From positions 1-64,000 of the forward strand of contig JBAKBP010007105.1 of the NCBI GenBank assembly GCA_037953745.1: 64,000 bases of DNA, read 5' to 3'. Below, one piece after another: positions 11,960 to 22,745 of the stretch; the stretch's first letter is position 1; each line of letters opens with the position of its first letter. The position numbers and the translations under genes are program-made. The stretch comes from Lithodes maja (taxonomy: Eukaryota > Arthropoda > Malacostraca > Decapoda > Lithodidae). The notes beneath the pieces were generated by a model, which did no database searches, was not told the origin of the DNA, and saw only the letters and a list, made by a program, of their open reading frames with translations.

Positions 11960-12604
11960 TCGTAACTATGTAACGGTAGGCCACAGAGGTGCATTTTACG
12001 TATACTTTTCATAACACTGTTACTCTTATGCAGATGGCAGAACCTCTAAACCTCATTGGTTACGATACTGCCACTGCCATCTCCATATTGTATTAGTTGG
12101 ATTTTGTCTTCATTATACTACATGATGTTTTCCCTGGTCCACTGGAACACCACATTTATGTCTGCCTGTAGCTAGCCCGTGTCTTCCTGTGTGTTTACAA
12201 TCATACCGTACGGTACTGTACTTAGTTTTGTGTCATCTGCAAAGGAAGACACAGTACAGTACTATATCTTGTGTTGGCCTCTTAGGTCCTTAATTAGAAT
12301 GAACAAAAGATGGGGTCCTAGCACTGTTCCTTGAGGAACTGAGTTTTTGCCATCCGAAGGCTTAGATGTGACTTGGTTTAATGCTACTCATAATCTGATT
12401 GTTTCTGGTTCACTACGAAGTTGTATATCCACCTCCAGATTTCACTTGCTATCTCTTTAGCTCTAAGTCTGTGGGCGATTATACCATGGTTACATTTATC
12501 AAAAGCCTTCGCAAAATTGGTGTAAACAAAAGACTACCGTACGTTTTTCCTTTCTTCTAGGGAATCGAGAATTCTGTCAATGGGAGGCCACTCTTAAATA
12601 TAAT
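11960..12604 (-). pseudogene. L2-like LINE, reverse-transcriptase part, decayed
   Basis: The minus strand shows ANFAKAFDKCNHGIIAHRL, a VPQGTVLGP-like block, and FADDTKLSTV followed by DINVVFQWTRENIM and YNEDKIQLIQYG. This order continues logically into KDLGVLMSEN at 9175, so this and 8431-9200 are probably one LINE split by the RTE insertion. Motif A and the YADD-equivalent are readable but the frame is broken. Confidence 0.6.
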
Positions 12605-12681
12605 TTAACAGGCAAGTAATATATAATACCTGGATTATTTATCAACAGGCAAGTAATATATAATGCCTGGATTATTTATCT
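12605..12681. repeat. 37-bp tandem duplication
   Basis: Two adjacent copies of a 37-bp unit starting AACAGGCAAGTAATATATAA, differing at one base (ATACC against ATGCC). Confidence 0.9.
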
Positions 12682-13074
12682 GTTTAACTCATGGAATTAT
12701 AATTATTTTTCTTCTAGTCTTGTCATCTAATGTTCTCTCTCTCTCAGCTCAGAGTTTTACATGTGACACAGATCCTGTGAGGAAGAGGATGGACAAAGAC
12801 GCCTCCCCACCCCCAACATAGCCAACACCTTCAACAATAGAAACACTTATAAGCAACAAAGACCCAAACAAAGGGCCTGATGGGTGACAGGGCTAATGTA
12901 TTTCCTGTGCTGGGTAATTACCAAACTTATGGATACCCGACATACACACTTGTCCCTAGCGTATATTCATTTACTACTAGTTAACCTATGGAAAACCTAT
13001 GAATGGCGATTTGTACCTCGTAATACCTCTAGGCTACTTAAATAATTTACCGTAACGGTATGCCATTAAGGGCG
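12682..13074. other. No gene seen
   Basis: Unique-looking sequence with a CT-rich end. No domain or element boundary recognised. Confidence 0.4.
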
Positions 13075-13465
13075 CCCACTTCGCTTTTTTTCTCTTTCTC
13101 TCCCTCTCTCTTTGGCTTATCCATTCGGCCCCATTCAGCCTACTATTTTAAGACGTTTACCCCCATCCAGGTGTCAATATTTTCCTGGCGACCGGTAGCA
13201 AGCCAACATAGGCCTATATAATACAGTATATATACAGTACCGGTACTGTATATTTTTGTTTTGACAGCAAGCTAAATTTGTACATTTTTAGATAGAAAAA
13301 TGTCTCCGGCGAAGCCAGATTTCTCCATACAATGCTGGCTCGCTATCGCTCGCCAGGAAGAAATCGACACCTGGATGGGGATAAGTCTTAAAACAGTAGG
13401 CTGAATGGGGCCGAATGGATACAAGCCAGGAAAAGAGAGAACAGGAGAGAAAGATAAAAAAAGCC
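13075..13465. repeat. Foldback element with arms of about 125-135 bp
   Basis: The left arm (about 13080-13206) and right arm (about 13331-13464) are inverted copies. Both contain CATTCGGCCCCATTCAGCC, CATCCAGGTGTC and TTCCTGGCGA. A spacer of about 125 bp separates them. The arm sequence AGGTGTC...TTCCTGGCGAG also occurs once at 8320-8365. There is no coding capacity; open frames across it are incidental. Confidence 0.8.
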
Positions 13466-13674
13466 GGTGACCACCCCTTAACAAGTTACAACCAGTATCA
13501 TAATGATTACAAAGAAAAGCAAGCAACAATCTACAATTTCCCACTAGGCTACACAATGAAAGGTACCGGTAAGGATTAAGTAAGGAACGATTAACACAGG
13601 AAGCAAATAGAGGATTAATGGTGGTAATCTGCAAGCATACTTGTGAGACCCCCCCCCCCCCCACATTTTGGGAT

Positions 13675-14098
13675 CTCAACCTGGGAGATGAAGAGAGATA
13701 GAATAAACAGAGTACCGTAGATGAAGGACAGATAAGTAGAGAAAAAGTAAAGGAAGCACTTAACAGTCTTAACAGACTAAACAGCTGCTGGAGTATTAAA
13801 CATAAACGTGCCGAACTGGAGAAAAGCAGTGATCGTGCCCCTGTACAAAAGTAAAAAGTACCGGTATTAAAGAAAAATGTAGGCTAATAGTTATAGGCCT
13901 AGGGGAAATATCCTACTTACAGTAGCATACTGGTGCTAGTACAGTACCTGGAAAGGGACATGCAAGAGTGGTAGTAGACAGACAACAGAAAGTAGCTGAA
14001 GATAATACCGGTATATGTGATGAACAGTGAGGTTTCAGAAAACTTAGGGTTGCATTGACCAGAGAGCTTGAACAAGACTGTTGGTACAGAGGTACCGT
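13675..14098 (+). pseudogene. RTE-type LINE fragment, left part (split by the 14100-27031 element)
   Basis: Plus-strand remnants match the RTE upstream region: GACAGATAAGTAGAGAA (compare 11545-11565 on the minus strand) and a frame with NVPNWRKAVIVPLYKSK. Next comes a CGFRK...CIDQ-like block ending just before the TA at 14098. The copy resumes at 27034 with a frame containing NKPFYAAVMDL, which is the next expected motif. A TACCGTA insertion at 13713-13719 is absent from the paralogue. Confidence 0.7.
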
Positions 14099-14124
14099 AC
14101 CGTCAACTGGGGTGAATTCGGACA

Positions 14125-15415
14125 TCATCGCCAAAATAAAGTTAATTATATAATTATAATTATTAATTAATGAATAAACATATACCGTAGGTAATATCTT
14201 TTCACCAGGCTTTTCGTAATACTTTTGTATCAATTTTGTGTGTAAAGATTATTAAATATATGTCGACAAGTACCGGTACGGTAATAAAAAACAATTATAA
14301 ACCATAATAAGGTATATAATAAAATGTTGTAACAATGGCAAACTTTCTTTGACAGAAATTATAATGAGTCGATGCAGGAAAGTTTGTAAGTGCCAAGATG
14401 TACTTTCGTAATTAGCATGAAAGTACAAAATAATTAAATAGCATCATCTTGTATATTAGGCCTATTCCTGTAATTGGTTATTAAATTATTACATTTTTAA
14501 ATTTCTGTAAAAATGGGGTGAATTCGGACAGGATGAAAATGAATTACAGTACTGTAAATAAAGGCAAGATCCTATGTAGCGGGAGGAACCGTATTATATA
14601 TTCCCATTTACCTAAGAATCTTAATTTATATCCTCATATCTCTAAGTTATTTTCTTCACTTACCTCAACAATATTAATCCCGATAGTTGGGGAGGGTATA
14701 AAGTATATCAGGGAAATAGAGGGGTTGTAACACGGCGATTAACTAGAATATAGCCATGTTGATAAACAAAGCCAAGCCGTTGTGTATCCTTGCTTGTGAT
14801 TGGTTGTTGACTATCGTGAAGTCATCAGCCAAGGCGGGCCTCAGCGATGACGTCATTCCAGCCCTCGGCCAACATGGCGTCATTACACCCGCTTATTTTA
14901 AAACCCGCTTAATCTTACACCCACTTAATTTTACATGAGCGGTGTATATGTTTCACACAACGTGTATTATAATGTCATTAGTGCACTGTGTAATTTGAGT
15001 CTTGATATTCAAAGTGTTTCTATTTATCAATACTTATAAAGTTAATTATATAATTATTAATTAATTAATAAACATATACCGTAGGTAATATCTTTTCACC
15101 TAATTAGGTAAATACTAAGTATTCAAGCCCCCTTCCCCCCGTATTTGGCTCGTGAACGGTAAGGTTAATCTGCGAGAGCGGTATCTTCCCAAGATGAAGT
15201 GATATATTTGGACCCTACTGCACTAGACTCGTGAGCGGTATCAGTAAAATTAGAAGCGAACTTAATTAGCCTAACTGCGAGCGTGCGACTTTTTACGTAA
15301 ACAGTGACGCTACGCCCGCGGCCCGCTAACACTAAACCCCTACCATACAGACACTAGATTTCCAATGTTCTTATGCTCTTAAATTGTCATTAACCTAACC
15401 AAACAAGCCAAGCCA
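14125..15415. other. Left arm of the TA element, no gene
   Basis: AT-rich. Two stretches are near-duplicates in direct orientation: about 14140-14208 and 15040-15103, sharing AAACATATACCGTAGGTAAT and TATCTTTTCACC. A perfect TGACGTCA (14848-14855) with an inverted CCAAT (14799-14803) lies near 14800. 15299-15412 is repeated at about 16481-16585 (AGACACTAGATTTYCAATGT). Confidence 0.6.
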
Positions 15416-15419
15416 AGGG

Positions 15420-15595
15420 GGAAGTGTGGCAGAGTGGTCTTGCCACTGGACTGGTAATCCAATGGACCCGGGTTCGAATCCCAATATGTCAACATTGGGA
15501 AGATATTATTGGGATGGAATTTGTGCTGTACCGGTACCTAGTTTCAGTGCATTACCACAGCACACCGAAATGCCAAAAAAAAAATACCCTCATTG
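15420..15595 (+). mobile_element. tRNA-derived SINE-like element
   Basis: Starts with a tRNA-like head: D arm around GTGGCAGAGTGGTC, anticodon loop CTGGTAA (GGT if taken literally) and T arm CCCGGGTTCGAATCC. About 100 bp of unrelated body follow, ending in an A-rich run near 15576-15586. A related head occurs at 61498-61560 with a different body. The lack of a matching acceptor stem argues against a functional tRNA gene. Confidence 0.55.
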
Positions 15596-15649
15596 TTCCC
15601 TGATTAAATAGCACTGTATGAAGATTCCCATATTCAAAATATGCTACAG

Positions 15650-15893
15650 GGGGGCAATGCCTAGTGAGTTAATTGCTCAATAGGTGGCGTTCTGAGAGTG
15701 AGGGTCCGAGTCTGAGGAGTGAGACTGTGAAGCGCGGAGGCGGAGCAGCTTCAGAGATGGGATTGCTTCGAGCTGGGGTGCTTCGCATGTCTCACTCCCT
15801 AGACTGGAACAAGACCTCATGGGCCTCACCGTGTTCAGCGGTTGAGTGTAAAGGCTCTCAGCCTATGTCCGAGAGGGACTAGTTGGAATACAG

Positions 15894-15930
<37 letters not shown>
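15650..15930 (+). mobile_element. Retroposed sequence with 37-A tail
   Basis: About 240 bp ending in a run of roughly 37 A residues (15894-15930). No LINE protein is readable and no polymerase III boxes are obvious. The tail implies reverse transcription of a polyadenylated RNA. The family was not recognised. Confidence 0.45.
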
Positions 15931-15933
<3 letters not shown>

Positions 15934-15982
15934 GTGTCCGTAGTGGGCTGCTGCACCCACCCACCCGCTGTTGGCAACTACA

Positions 15983-16805
15983 AATCAGACTAACCTCGGG
16001 GGATTCATAGTCAGCAAATAAAAATTAGACTAACCACGGAGGATTCATAGTCAGCAAATAATAAGGTAAACATTGAAGATGTACAGCCTTTTTACTAGTT
16101 ATATTTGTTTCTGTTATTGTTTGACATTACCCTAACCTAACAACCTTACCTAACCTATCCTAGTATTATGGGTGGGGGCTGCTGCCCCCACACCCCTGCT
16201 AAGTTAACCAAGTGTTAACTAGGTTATATAAATCGAGGGATAAAAAGGCTGTCCGGGGCTTCTTCAATTTTTACCAATAATAATTAGGCCTAAACTAACC
16301 TCGGAGGATTCATGGTCAGCAAATACAAACTAGACTAACCTCAGAGGATTCATGGTCAGCAAATACAAACTAGACTAACCTCAAAGGATTCATGGTCAGC
16401 AAATTATACAAACTAGACTAACCTCGGAGGATTCATGGTCAGCAAATAAAAATTAGACTAACCTCGGAGGATTCATGGTAAACAGTGACGGTACGCCCGC
16501 TAACACTAAACCCCTACCAAACAGACACTAGATTTTCAATGTTCTTATGCTCTTAAATTGTCATTAACCTAACCTAACCAAACAAGCCAACCTAACCTAA
16601 CCTAGTGTCCATAGTGGGGGCTGCTGCCCCCACACCCACGCTGTTAGCAACTACAAATCAGACTAACCTCGGAGGATTCATGGTCAGCAAATAAAAATTA
16701 TACGGTACTAACCTCGGAGGATTCATGGTCAGCAAATACATATTAGACTAACCTCGGAGGTAAAAAAAAACATTGAGGTTTAGTCAATATAAATTAGACT
16801 AACCT
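15983..16805. repeat. Interrupted 40-bp minisatellite
   Basis: Units of the form GACTAACCTCGGAGGATTCA plus TGGTCAGCAAATACAAACTA appear in three clusters (about 15985-16062, 16291-16480, 16655-16805). Between them lie CCTAA-type pentamers and a hairpin-forming GGGGGCTGCTGCCCCC block. The spacer sequence around 16481-16600 duplicates 15299-15412. Confidence 0.9.
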
Positions 16806-17449
16806 CGGTCCTTCAATTACTGTTTGAATATCAATCTACGAATTACAGTGCACTAATTGGTCATAATACTCGTTGTGTGAAAAATATACAAATCCACAAA
16901 CTGAAACCACCTCCTAGCTTAAATACCGGTACTGTAGATCTGTACCACAATATTAAATTAAGTGGGCTAACTTACAGTTTCTTACAGTAGAGAAAGAAAC
17001 TAAGTTTCTTACAGTAGAGAAAGAAACTGTATGAGTTGATCAACATGGCTAAATTGCAGATAATGTTTCAAAATAACTTTTTCTTTGATATAATACATGC
17101 CCTCTGCACCTACAGTATATGGGTTATTATTGACGAGGTAAGTGAAGGAAATAAGTCTGTATTGAGGATACACATTAAAGATTCCGTGGTAAACATAGCC
17201 TAGGCCCTGGACCCAAATAACGGACCTATAAAACCCTTACCCTTGATGTAGTGGAGAATAATAGTCAGCAGCCAAATTAACACAATGCAGCTGGAAGCTC
17301 CGTTCATAATTCCGTTAGATAGAAGATGTTGTAGGTGTTTTTATAAAGCAAAAACACTTCACTATTCATTGAACAGTTCCAAAATTTCTATTATGGCCGA
17401 CACAGAGATCTTATAAACACCAAGGACGATACTAATAAATGAATTAATG
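16806..17449. other. No gene; duplicated small palindrome
   Basis: At 16976-17033 a 27-28-bp near-palindromic unit (AGTTTCTTACAGTAGAG then AAAGAAACT) is present twice in tandem. The rest is AT-rich without recognised features. Confidence 0.5.
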
Positions 17450-17627
17450 TGACGTCATAGAGTGATTGGGAATCAAAAGAGACTCATTATATGGACTGAC
17501 GTGTATTTCTACAGCCGTTCAAATATCACAAAAATTTGTGACGTCACCGTCTAGACACCTGTACTCTCGCAACAACCAATCATATACCAACATCGTTCGT
17601 GATATCACACCCAGTATATTGACCAAT
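17450..17627. promoter_or_regulatory. Cluster of CRE and CCAAT motifs
   Basis: Two perfect TGACGTCA sites (17450-17457, 17539-17546) lie with an inverted CCAAT (17465-17469) and two CCAAT boxes (17576-17580, 17623-17627) within 180 bp. The cluster is about 0.9 kb upstream of the pseudogene start at 18487. CREB/ATF and NF-Y sites often occur together in vertebrate and invertebrate promoters. Promoter function here is inference from motif clustering only. Confidence 0.35.
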
Positions 17628-18042
17628 AGAATATCAGTTTACAACTCGACTCTCCTCCACTCTTTGTCCATCAGCTGAGCTGGGAAATTGTAGAAAGTGA
17701 GTCCACTGATACTCTCTAAATATTAATTTACCAAGTATATTTTCCATTTCTAGTATACTACGAAGAAACATACATAATACATATATATGTACAAACAACA
17801 AATATGCTGTAACACTGCCCAATTCTGGAGATATAATGCATACCGTTACGCAGGAATATACTGTACCTAAATAAATAATATTATTTAATCTAACTTTAGC
17901 TACAACCTGTCAGATTTGGATATTGAGTGTAATTTGGTTTATAGTAGTCATTACACGGGGTATTTCTGAGTTATGTCACAATAATCCTTATTTTTACATT
18001 ATCAGGGTCATACTGCTACCCAGAGTATACCGGTAGGTCAAT

Positions 18043-18255
18043 AAATCCAGATATGTCCGAAATTGCCCCCAAAATATTGCATCTAATGATATAGTCCATG
18101 AGCCAGGCCATCGACAGGTATCATCTGGGTGGGCAAATTCTTGTTGCTATTTTCTTTTTCCTATATATGTCCACATTATTTATTGGTATGATAACCTTTG
18201 CAGAGGAGTAGCTTAATAGTAGTTATGATGCATTCACTATTTTGACCTATATAGA
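18043..18255 (+). repeat. Inner inverted-repeat arm, left
   Basis: Related in inverted orientation to about 26485-26650. Shared blocks are TAGTCCATGAGCC, GGTATCATYTGGGTGGGCAA and TTGGTATGATAACC, then a TAGCTTA...GTAGTTAT block. With the right arm it brackets the pseudogene and piggyBac 1. The arms have diverged substantially. Confidence 0.65.
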
Positions 18256-18794
18256 GGTAAATGCCATACGCAAAAAAAAAGGTCAGTCTCCGATGTTGTA
18301 AATTTCATAATTTTTGTGTTATTCATTACTCATGATTTAAGTGCCATTTGCAGTTGCAGAGAAGCCCAGCAGATACAGAACCATTCATATAGATAAAATT
18401 ATATTTATTGATATGAGAAAATCTATTCTATCAACGATTGTCACCTGACTTTCTATTTCTGTTGCAGACATCTGGTGACCTGAGATATGGCTGCTGAAAC
18501 TACTGAAATTCCAACGAAAAGGCAACGAATGGAACCTGAGGAATGTGCCATCCACTGCACCAATGACACCTCTGAGCTGGTGTCACCCAGATAGGCCTAC
18601 GTGGACTCCTGGAAGACATTGGTCAGGGCGGCGGAGATAAGGAACCATGCTGACCTCATGGTCCTCGGGCCTGGGTTTGGTACCACAGGAAATACAGGAG
18701 CATCTTCACCATGACGAAACTACTAGATGCCTATGTCCCGAAGTTACAGGCTGCAGGGAGTTCAGCCAGACCACCACGCGTTACTCCAAGCACG

Positions 18795-19196
18795 AGTGGT
18801 GATGGGCTGGTCTATCAGAGTGAGAACTGCGCAATCTCTACCATACCCATAGCTTACTCTGACTGTTCCTTTTACTTATATATTTTCTAGATCTCAAGTG
18901 ACAGCCTCTCTTCCGTGGAATGACCTCCCAATCTACCAAGATTGGAAGCCAAAGAGTCACATTTTTCCTTTGCCCCTCAACTTTCTCTTCATGATTGCTG
19001 AGGGGAACAGGGCCCTGGGTGGGGCTTTGATTTCCCGGGTGCTTCCGCACCCTCCTCAGCTCCCCGCCATGGAGTGGCTTCGGTCACCCAGGCTTCATTG
19101 TGGTCGGCAGGGAGGGTTCTGTCTGGGCGTTCAATTATGGCCTTGGCCTTGCTCAGGGCCTTGGGGCTGTTCGGCCAGGCAGCTTGGGGAACAACA
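18795..19196 (+). mobile_element. R400 retroposon copy 1
   Basis: A 402-bp insertion with a 12-bp target duplication ACTCCAAGCACG (18783-18794 and 19197-19208), ending in GGGGAACAACA. Near-identical sequence occurs at 20320-20665 (minus) and 27507-27927. The last 80 bp resemble the 3' end of LINE family B (57120-57200), including GGGGCTGTTCGGCCAGGCAG. It interrupts the CIFC-type pseudogene. Confidence 0.85.
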
Positions 19197-19646
19197 ACTC
19201 CAAGCACGTCGAGAGTTCTTGAGAAGTGTATTTTCTGTGACAAAACCAGCAAGTACATCAAAGGTCAAAAGACCCGGGAGGACATGATCAAGTGCTGTGA
19301 GCTGCGGGCAGACTGTAGGATACGAGATGCAGCTGTCAAGAAGCTAGATGACAGAATGCTGTCAATCACCAGCAGGGAGCTTGTTGCAGCGGAAGGGCAC
19401 TACAACAGATCATGCTATCGCTCCTACACTAGAGGGAAGCCAGTTGCAAGCAGTGGACTTGCTGATGCTATAGATAATGCTGATGATCATTACAAGACCG
19501 CAGAAACACAGGCTCATGAGGAGCTTTTTTCGTACATCAGGAGCCAACTTCTCCCTTGCCAAGACATTGTGCCCATGGCAACCCTCAGGCAGCGATTTGA
19601 GGAATCAATGTCCTGTCATGGCATCAGTATAGTCATGGCATCAGTA

Positions 19647-20128
19647 CAGTCCTCCCTCGGGTAGCGCGGCTTTGGACAGTGCGGTTTTGGTCTAACGCGG
19701 GTACCCCTAGTGTGCCAAGTCAGCATCTAACACGGTTTTGTTTATGTAGCACGCTCTGTGGTCGGCTGGGGGCTCGGCATCTCTCGCCATATCTCGGCCG
19801 TGACGTCAGATTCGGTAGACTCGTTCCAATTTTGGAAGCAATTCCACATAAAAATGGGAATTGACTTCATTGTTGAGAGTTGGAACTCAATCAACCAGCC
19901 CATCATTTCATAGATATGATCTGTAAAATAGGGTTAGGTTGTCTGTTACTAATGTTTGATCCATATTTGGTAAGGTTATTGGGTGGTAAATGGTCAAAAA
20001 GGTGACTTTGGGGAAGTCGTCAGAACCAATAGAATTAATCCCATAAGTTCTTTGCTTTGTGTAGCGCGTGTTTGCGTAACGCGGCGCGGTCCCAGTACGA
20101 TATACCCGCGCTACCCGAGGGAGGACTG
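19647..20128. mobile_element. Tigger/pogo-like MITE
   Basis: A 482-bp element bordered by TA (19645-19646 and 20129-20130) with perfect 23-bp inverted ends starting CAGTCCTCCCTCGGGTAGCG. The CAG start, TA target and CGCGG-rich end resemble Tigger/pogo elements. It has no transposase. It sits inside the CIFC-type pseudogene, in a place where the flanks join as GGCATCAGTATAGTCACC. A 17-bp direct duplication of host sequence lies just left of it. Confidence 0.85.
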
Positions 20129-20319
20129 TATAGTCACCAATTCGTCTAGGAAAAATCTACGTCGCAAGATAGAAAAAGAGCTGGGAGAATCTATCCACAT
20201 CTGCCCTGATGATAACGGAAAACTTCTAGTGTGCACTAACAGTCTCTCGAAGAGTGACCTTGTGAAGAGAAAATATGCTCTGCAGGATGAGTTGGATGCT
20301 ATGAGAGCTCAATCAGTTG

Positions 20320-20665
20320 TTGTTGTTGTTGTTTTTCCCCAAGCTGCCTGGCCGAACAGCCCCAAGGCCCCGAGCAAGGCCAAGGCCATAACCGAGCGCC
20401 CCCACAGAACCCTCCCTGCCGACCACAATAAAGCCTGGGTGACCGAAGCCACTCCATGGCGGGGAGCTGAGGAGGGTGCGGAAACGCCCGGGAAACCAAA
20501 GCCCCACCCAGGGCCCTGTGCCCCTCAGCAATTATGAAGAGAAAGTTGAGGGGCAAAGGAAAGATGTGACGCTTTGGCTTCCAATCTTGGTAGATTAGGA
20601 GGTCAATCCACGCAAGAGACGCCGTCACTTGAGATCTAGAAAATATATAAGTAAAAGGAAGAGTC
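20320..20665 (-). mobile_element. R400 retroposon copy 2 (inverted, 5'-truncated)
   Basis: Minus-strand copy with its (GTT)n-complement tail at the left edge. A 16-bp target duplication AGAGCTCAATCAGTTG flanks it (20304-20319 and 20666-20681). It is shorter than copy 1 at the 5' end, as expected for target-primed reverse transcription. Its open frames on both strands are the repeat itself. Confidence 0.85.
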
Positions 20666-20694
20666 AGAGCTCAATCAGTTGCATTGGTTGCCAA

Positions 20695-21285
20695 TGGAAA
20701 GAAAAATGCAAGGGAGAAAAGTGATTGGAGAACTTGATAGTATTCTCAAAGGAAGAATGGTTAGCCAGGAAGTCAAAAAGTCACTGAGAAACAGTGTGCT
20801 GCTCCCAACACTCTCGTATGGAAGCGAGACATGGACGGCAAGTGACGAGGACCTCTTCAAACTAAGAGCTGTGGAGATGAGCTTTTTCAGAATGGCAGCT
20901 GGCATGAATAGGCTAGATGGGCCAAGTAATAGGGAAGTGTACGAGTCCTTTGGAATGGAAGAGCAGGCTTTGGGCATTGATTGTGGTGTGGTTGAGTGGA
21001 TAAAGAGAAGTACTTTGAGGTGGTATGGTCATGTTAAGAGAATGGATGAAAACAGAATGCCAAGAAAGATATATGGGAGTCAGGTGAGTGGAACCGCTAG
21101 TAGTGGAAGACCACCTATGGTATGGGAAAAGAAAGTGGAAAAATATATTGAAGAAAAACTTCCACGTAGTGGAAGGGGCATTGTGGCACGGGCAAAGGAG
21201 GCATGTCTTGACAAAGTAGCTTGGAGACGTTTCTGTCATGGCCATCCTCTAGTGGGGGTTTCCCAGGGGGAAGCAAGGCGTCGGA

Positions 21286-21323
<38 letters not shown>
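20695..21323 (+). pseudogene. RTE-type LINE, 3' end only
   Basis: Encodes the RTE C-terminal region (LLPTLSYGSETWTASDEDL, FRMAAGMNRLDGPSNREVY, RSTLRWYGHVKRMDENRMP, RARAKEAC-like block) in an open frame to 21290. A (GAT)n tail follows. A 10-bp target duplication TGGTTGCCAA flanks it (20685-20694, 21324-21333). Endonuclease and catalytic motifs are absent, so it is a dead 5'-truncated insertion. Confidence 0.85.
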
Positions 21324-21325
<2 letters not shown>

Positions 21326-21523
21326 GTTGCCAAAGCTGCTATACTCCTGAGGAATGAAATAAAGCAGAATGAAATCAACCAAATGTGGCCACCTGATGTG
21401 AAACACGACAAAGATATCATCCCACAATCTGTCATCAAGTTTCTGCAAACCTTACTGACAGGGAAGACTGACTATCCTCAGCTATCTGAAAGAGTTGAAC
21501 GTCTCACTACCTCCCTAGGCAAT

Positions 21524-21637
21524 TCAACACCGTGAACGACCGCAGCAGTGCAAGTACTGGTACTGAGCTGGATACACAGGCATAGTTTGCCTTTTTCCAG
21601 AGGATCTACTGTAAGAAACTGTAAGAATATGTGAACC
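21524..21637 (+). mobile_element. LINE family A, 3' tail fragment
   Basis: Shares AACACCGTGAACGACCGCAG, CTGGATACACAGGCATAG and the CTGTAAGAAACTGTAAG tail with the family A copies at 5949 and 59983. It is truncated to about 110 bp and directly adjoins the TTAA of piggyBac 1. Confidence 0.85.
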
Positions 21638-22044
21638 TTAACCCTCCAGCCCCGGGGGCTATAGCTCGCGACTGTGCTGCGGTACCGGGGGTTTTGACGA
21701 TCTTTGGCCTATGTTAACTACTCTGTAAGTCAATGAATATGGCATGTAATGTTGTGAATAAAAAAGAATAATGTTCCACAAACCTTCCTCTGTCGAATGG
21801 CGTTGAGTAGAGGTCTCTAGCCCCTCTGGTTGCATAATGGTGAGCGCGGGAAGACGAGTGCTTTTTTATGCGGCAAATTCTTCCCGCGTTCGAACGCGTC
21901 GCCCCGGCCATGGCTACGACGCACCTAGCCGCTCGCCGCGCCAAAGTATTTATCTCCCTTAGACGATTTTAGTGTTTGATATTGAGAATGTGATGTTTAT
22001 TTGATATTTTCTAGTTATTTTGAGGCCAATTATATAAAATATGT

Positions 22045-22745
22045 TTATTAGGGTATCACTGTCACTGATATTGCTAATTTTCACTCGATACCGTACATTT
22101 TATTAGTAATTGAGGTAGGTTATTGTTGTATTAGGCACTGATTATTCGTTATTACAGGTGTTTATTATTCTTTGGTCATCAAGTATTGTGTCTTGTGTCA
22201 CTTTCACTTTGATAAATATGCTTTAGAGTGTCACTGTCACTGATAATGCTCATTTTCACTCGATACCGTACATTTTATTAGTAATTGAGGTAGGTTATTG
22301 TTGTATTAGGCACTGATTATTCGTTATCACAGGTGTTTATTATACTTTGGCCATCAAATATTAGGTCTTGTGTCACTTTCACTTTGACAAATATGCTTTA
22401 GAGAGTGTCACTGTCACTGATAATGCTCATTTTCACTCGATACCGTACATTTTATTAGTAATTGAGGTAGGTTATTGTTGTATTAGGCACTGATTATTCG
22501 TTATCACAGGTGTTTATTATACTTTGGCCATCAAATATTAGGTCTTGTGTCACTTTCACTTTGACAAATTATGCTTTACAGAGTGTCACTGTCACTGATA
22601 ATGCTCATTTTCACTCGATACCGTACATTTTATTAGTAATTGAGGTAGGTTATTGTTGTATTAGGCACTGATTATTCGTTATCACAGGTATTTATTATAC
22701 TTTGGCCATCAAATATTAGGTCTTGTGTCACTTTCACTTAGTTAC
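22045..22745. repeat. About 177-bp tandem array inside piggyBac 1
   Basis: Four units, with the TCACTGTCAC landmark at 22056, 22231, 22408 and 22586 (spacing 175-178 bp). Each contains TCACTCGATACCGTACATTT and AATTGAGGTAGGTTATTGTT. The same array with three units occurs in piggyBac 2. Confidence 0.95.

Larger units (their letters stand above)
18487..21531 (+). pseudogene. Uncharacterised multi-copy protein (CIFC...HYNRSCY type), broken by insertions
   Basis: Coding pieces in order: a start with MAAETTEIPTKRQRM (18487); a block ending in TPSTS; CIFCDKTSKYIKGQKTRED, RELVAAEGHYNRSCYRSYT and FSYIRSQLLPCQDIV (19200-19640); RRKIEKELGESIHICPDDNG (20131-20300); and ILLRNEIKQNEINQMWPPD with FLQTLLTGKTDYP (21334-21531). 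The C..C...H...C pattern suggests zinc binding. From memory this matches multi-copy proteins of unknown function in fish and invertebrates. Insertions at 18795-19196, 19647-20128, 20320-20665 and 20695-21323 split it. Removing each with one target duplicate restores the frame at the 20316/21334 joint. There is also an internal stop near 18593. Its position between inverted arms suggests it may be the gene of the surrounding element. Confidence 0.65.

Noticed and set aside
15424..15482. Functional tRNA gene with anticodon GGT
   Set aside because: The T and D arms are good but acceptor pairing is poor and the sequence continues into a SINE-like body. A relative at 61498 is similarly degenerate.
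18838..19287. Proline/tryptophan-rich proteins recurring at 18900, 20300 and 27600
   Set aside because: They are R400 repeat copies in both orientations. The target duplications prove insertion, and no frame has a domain.
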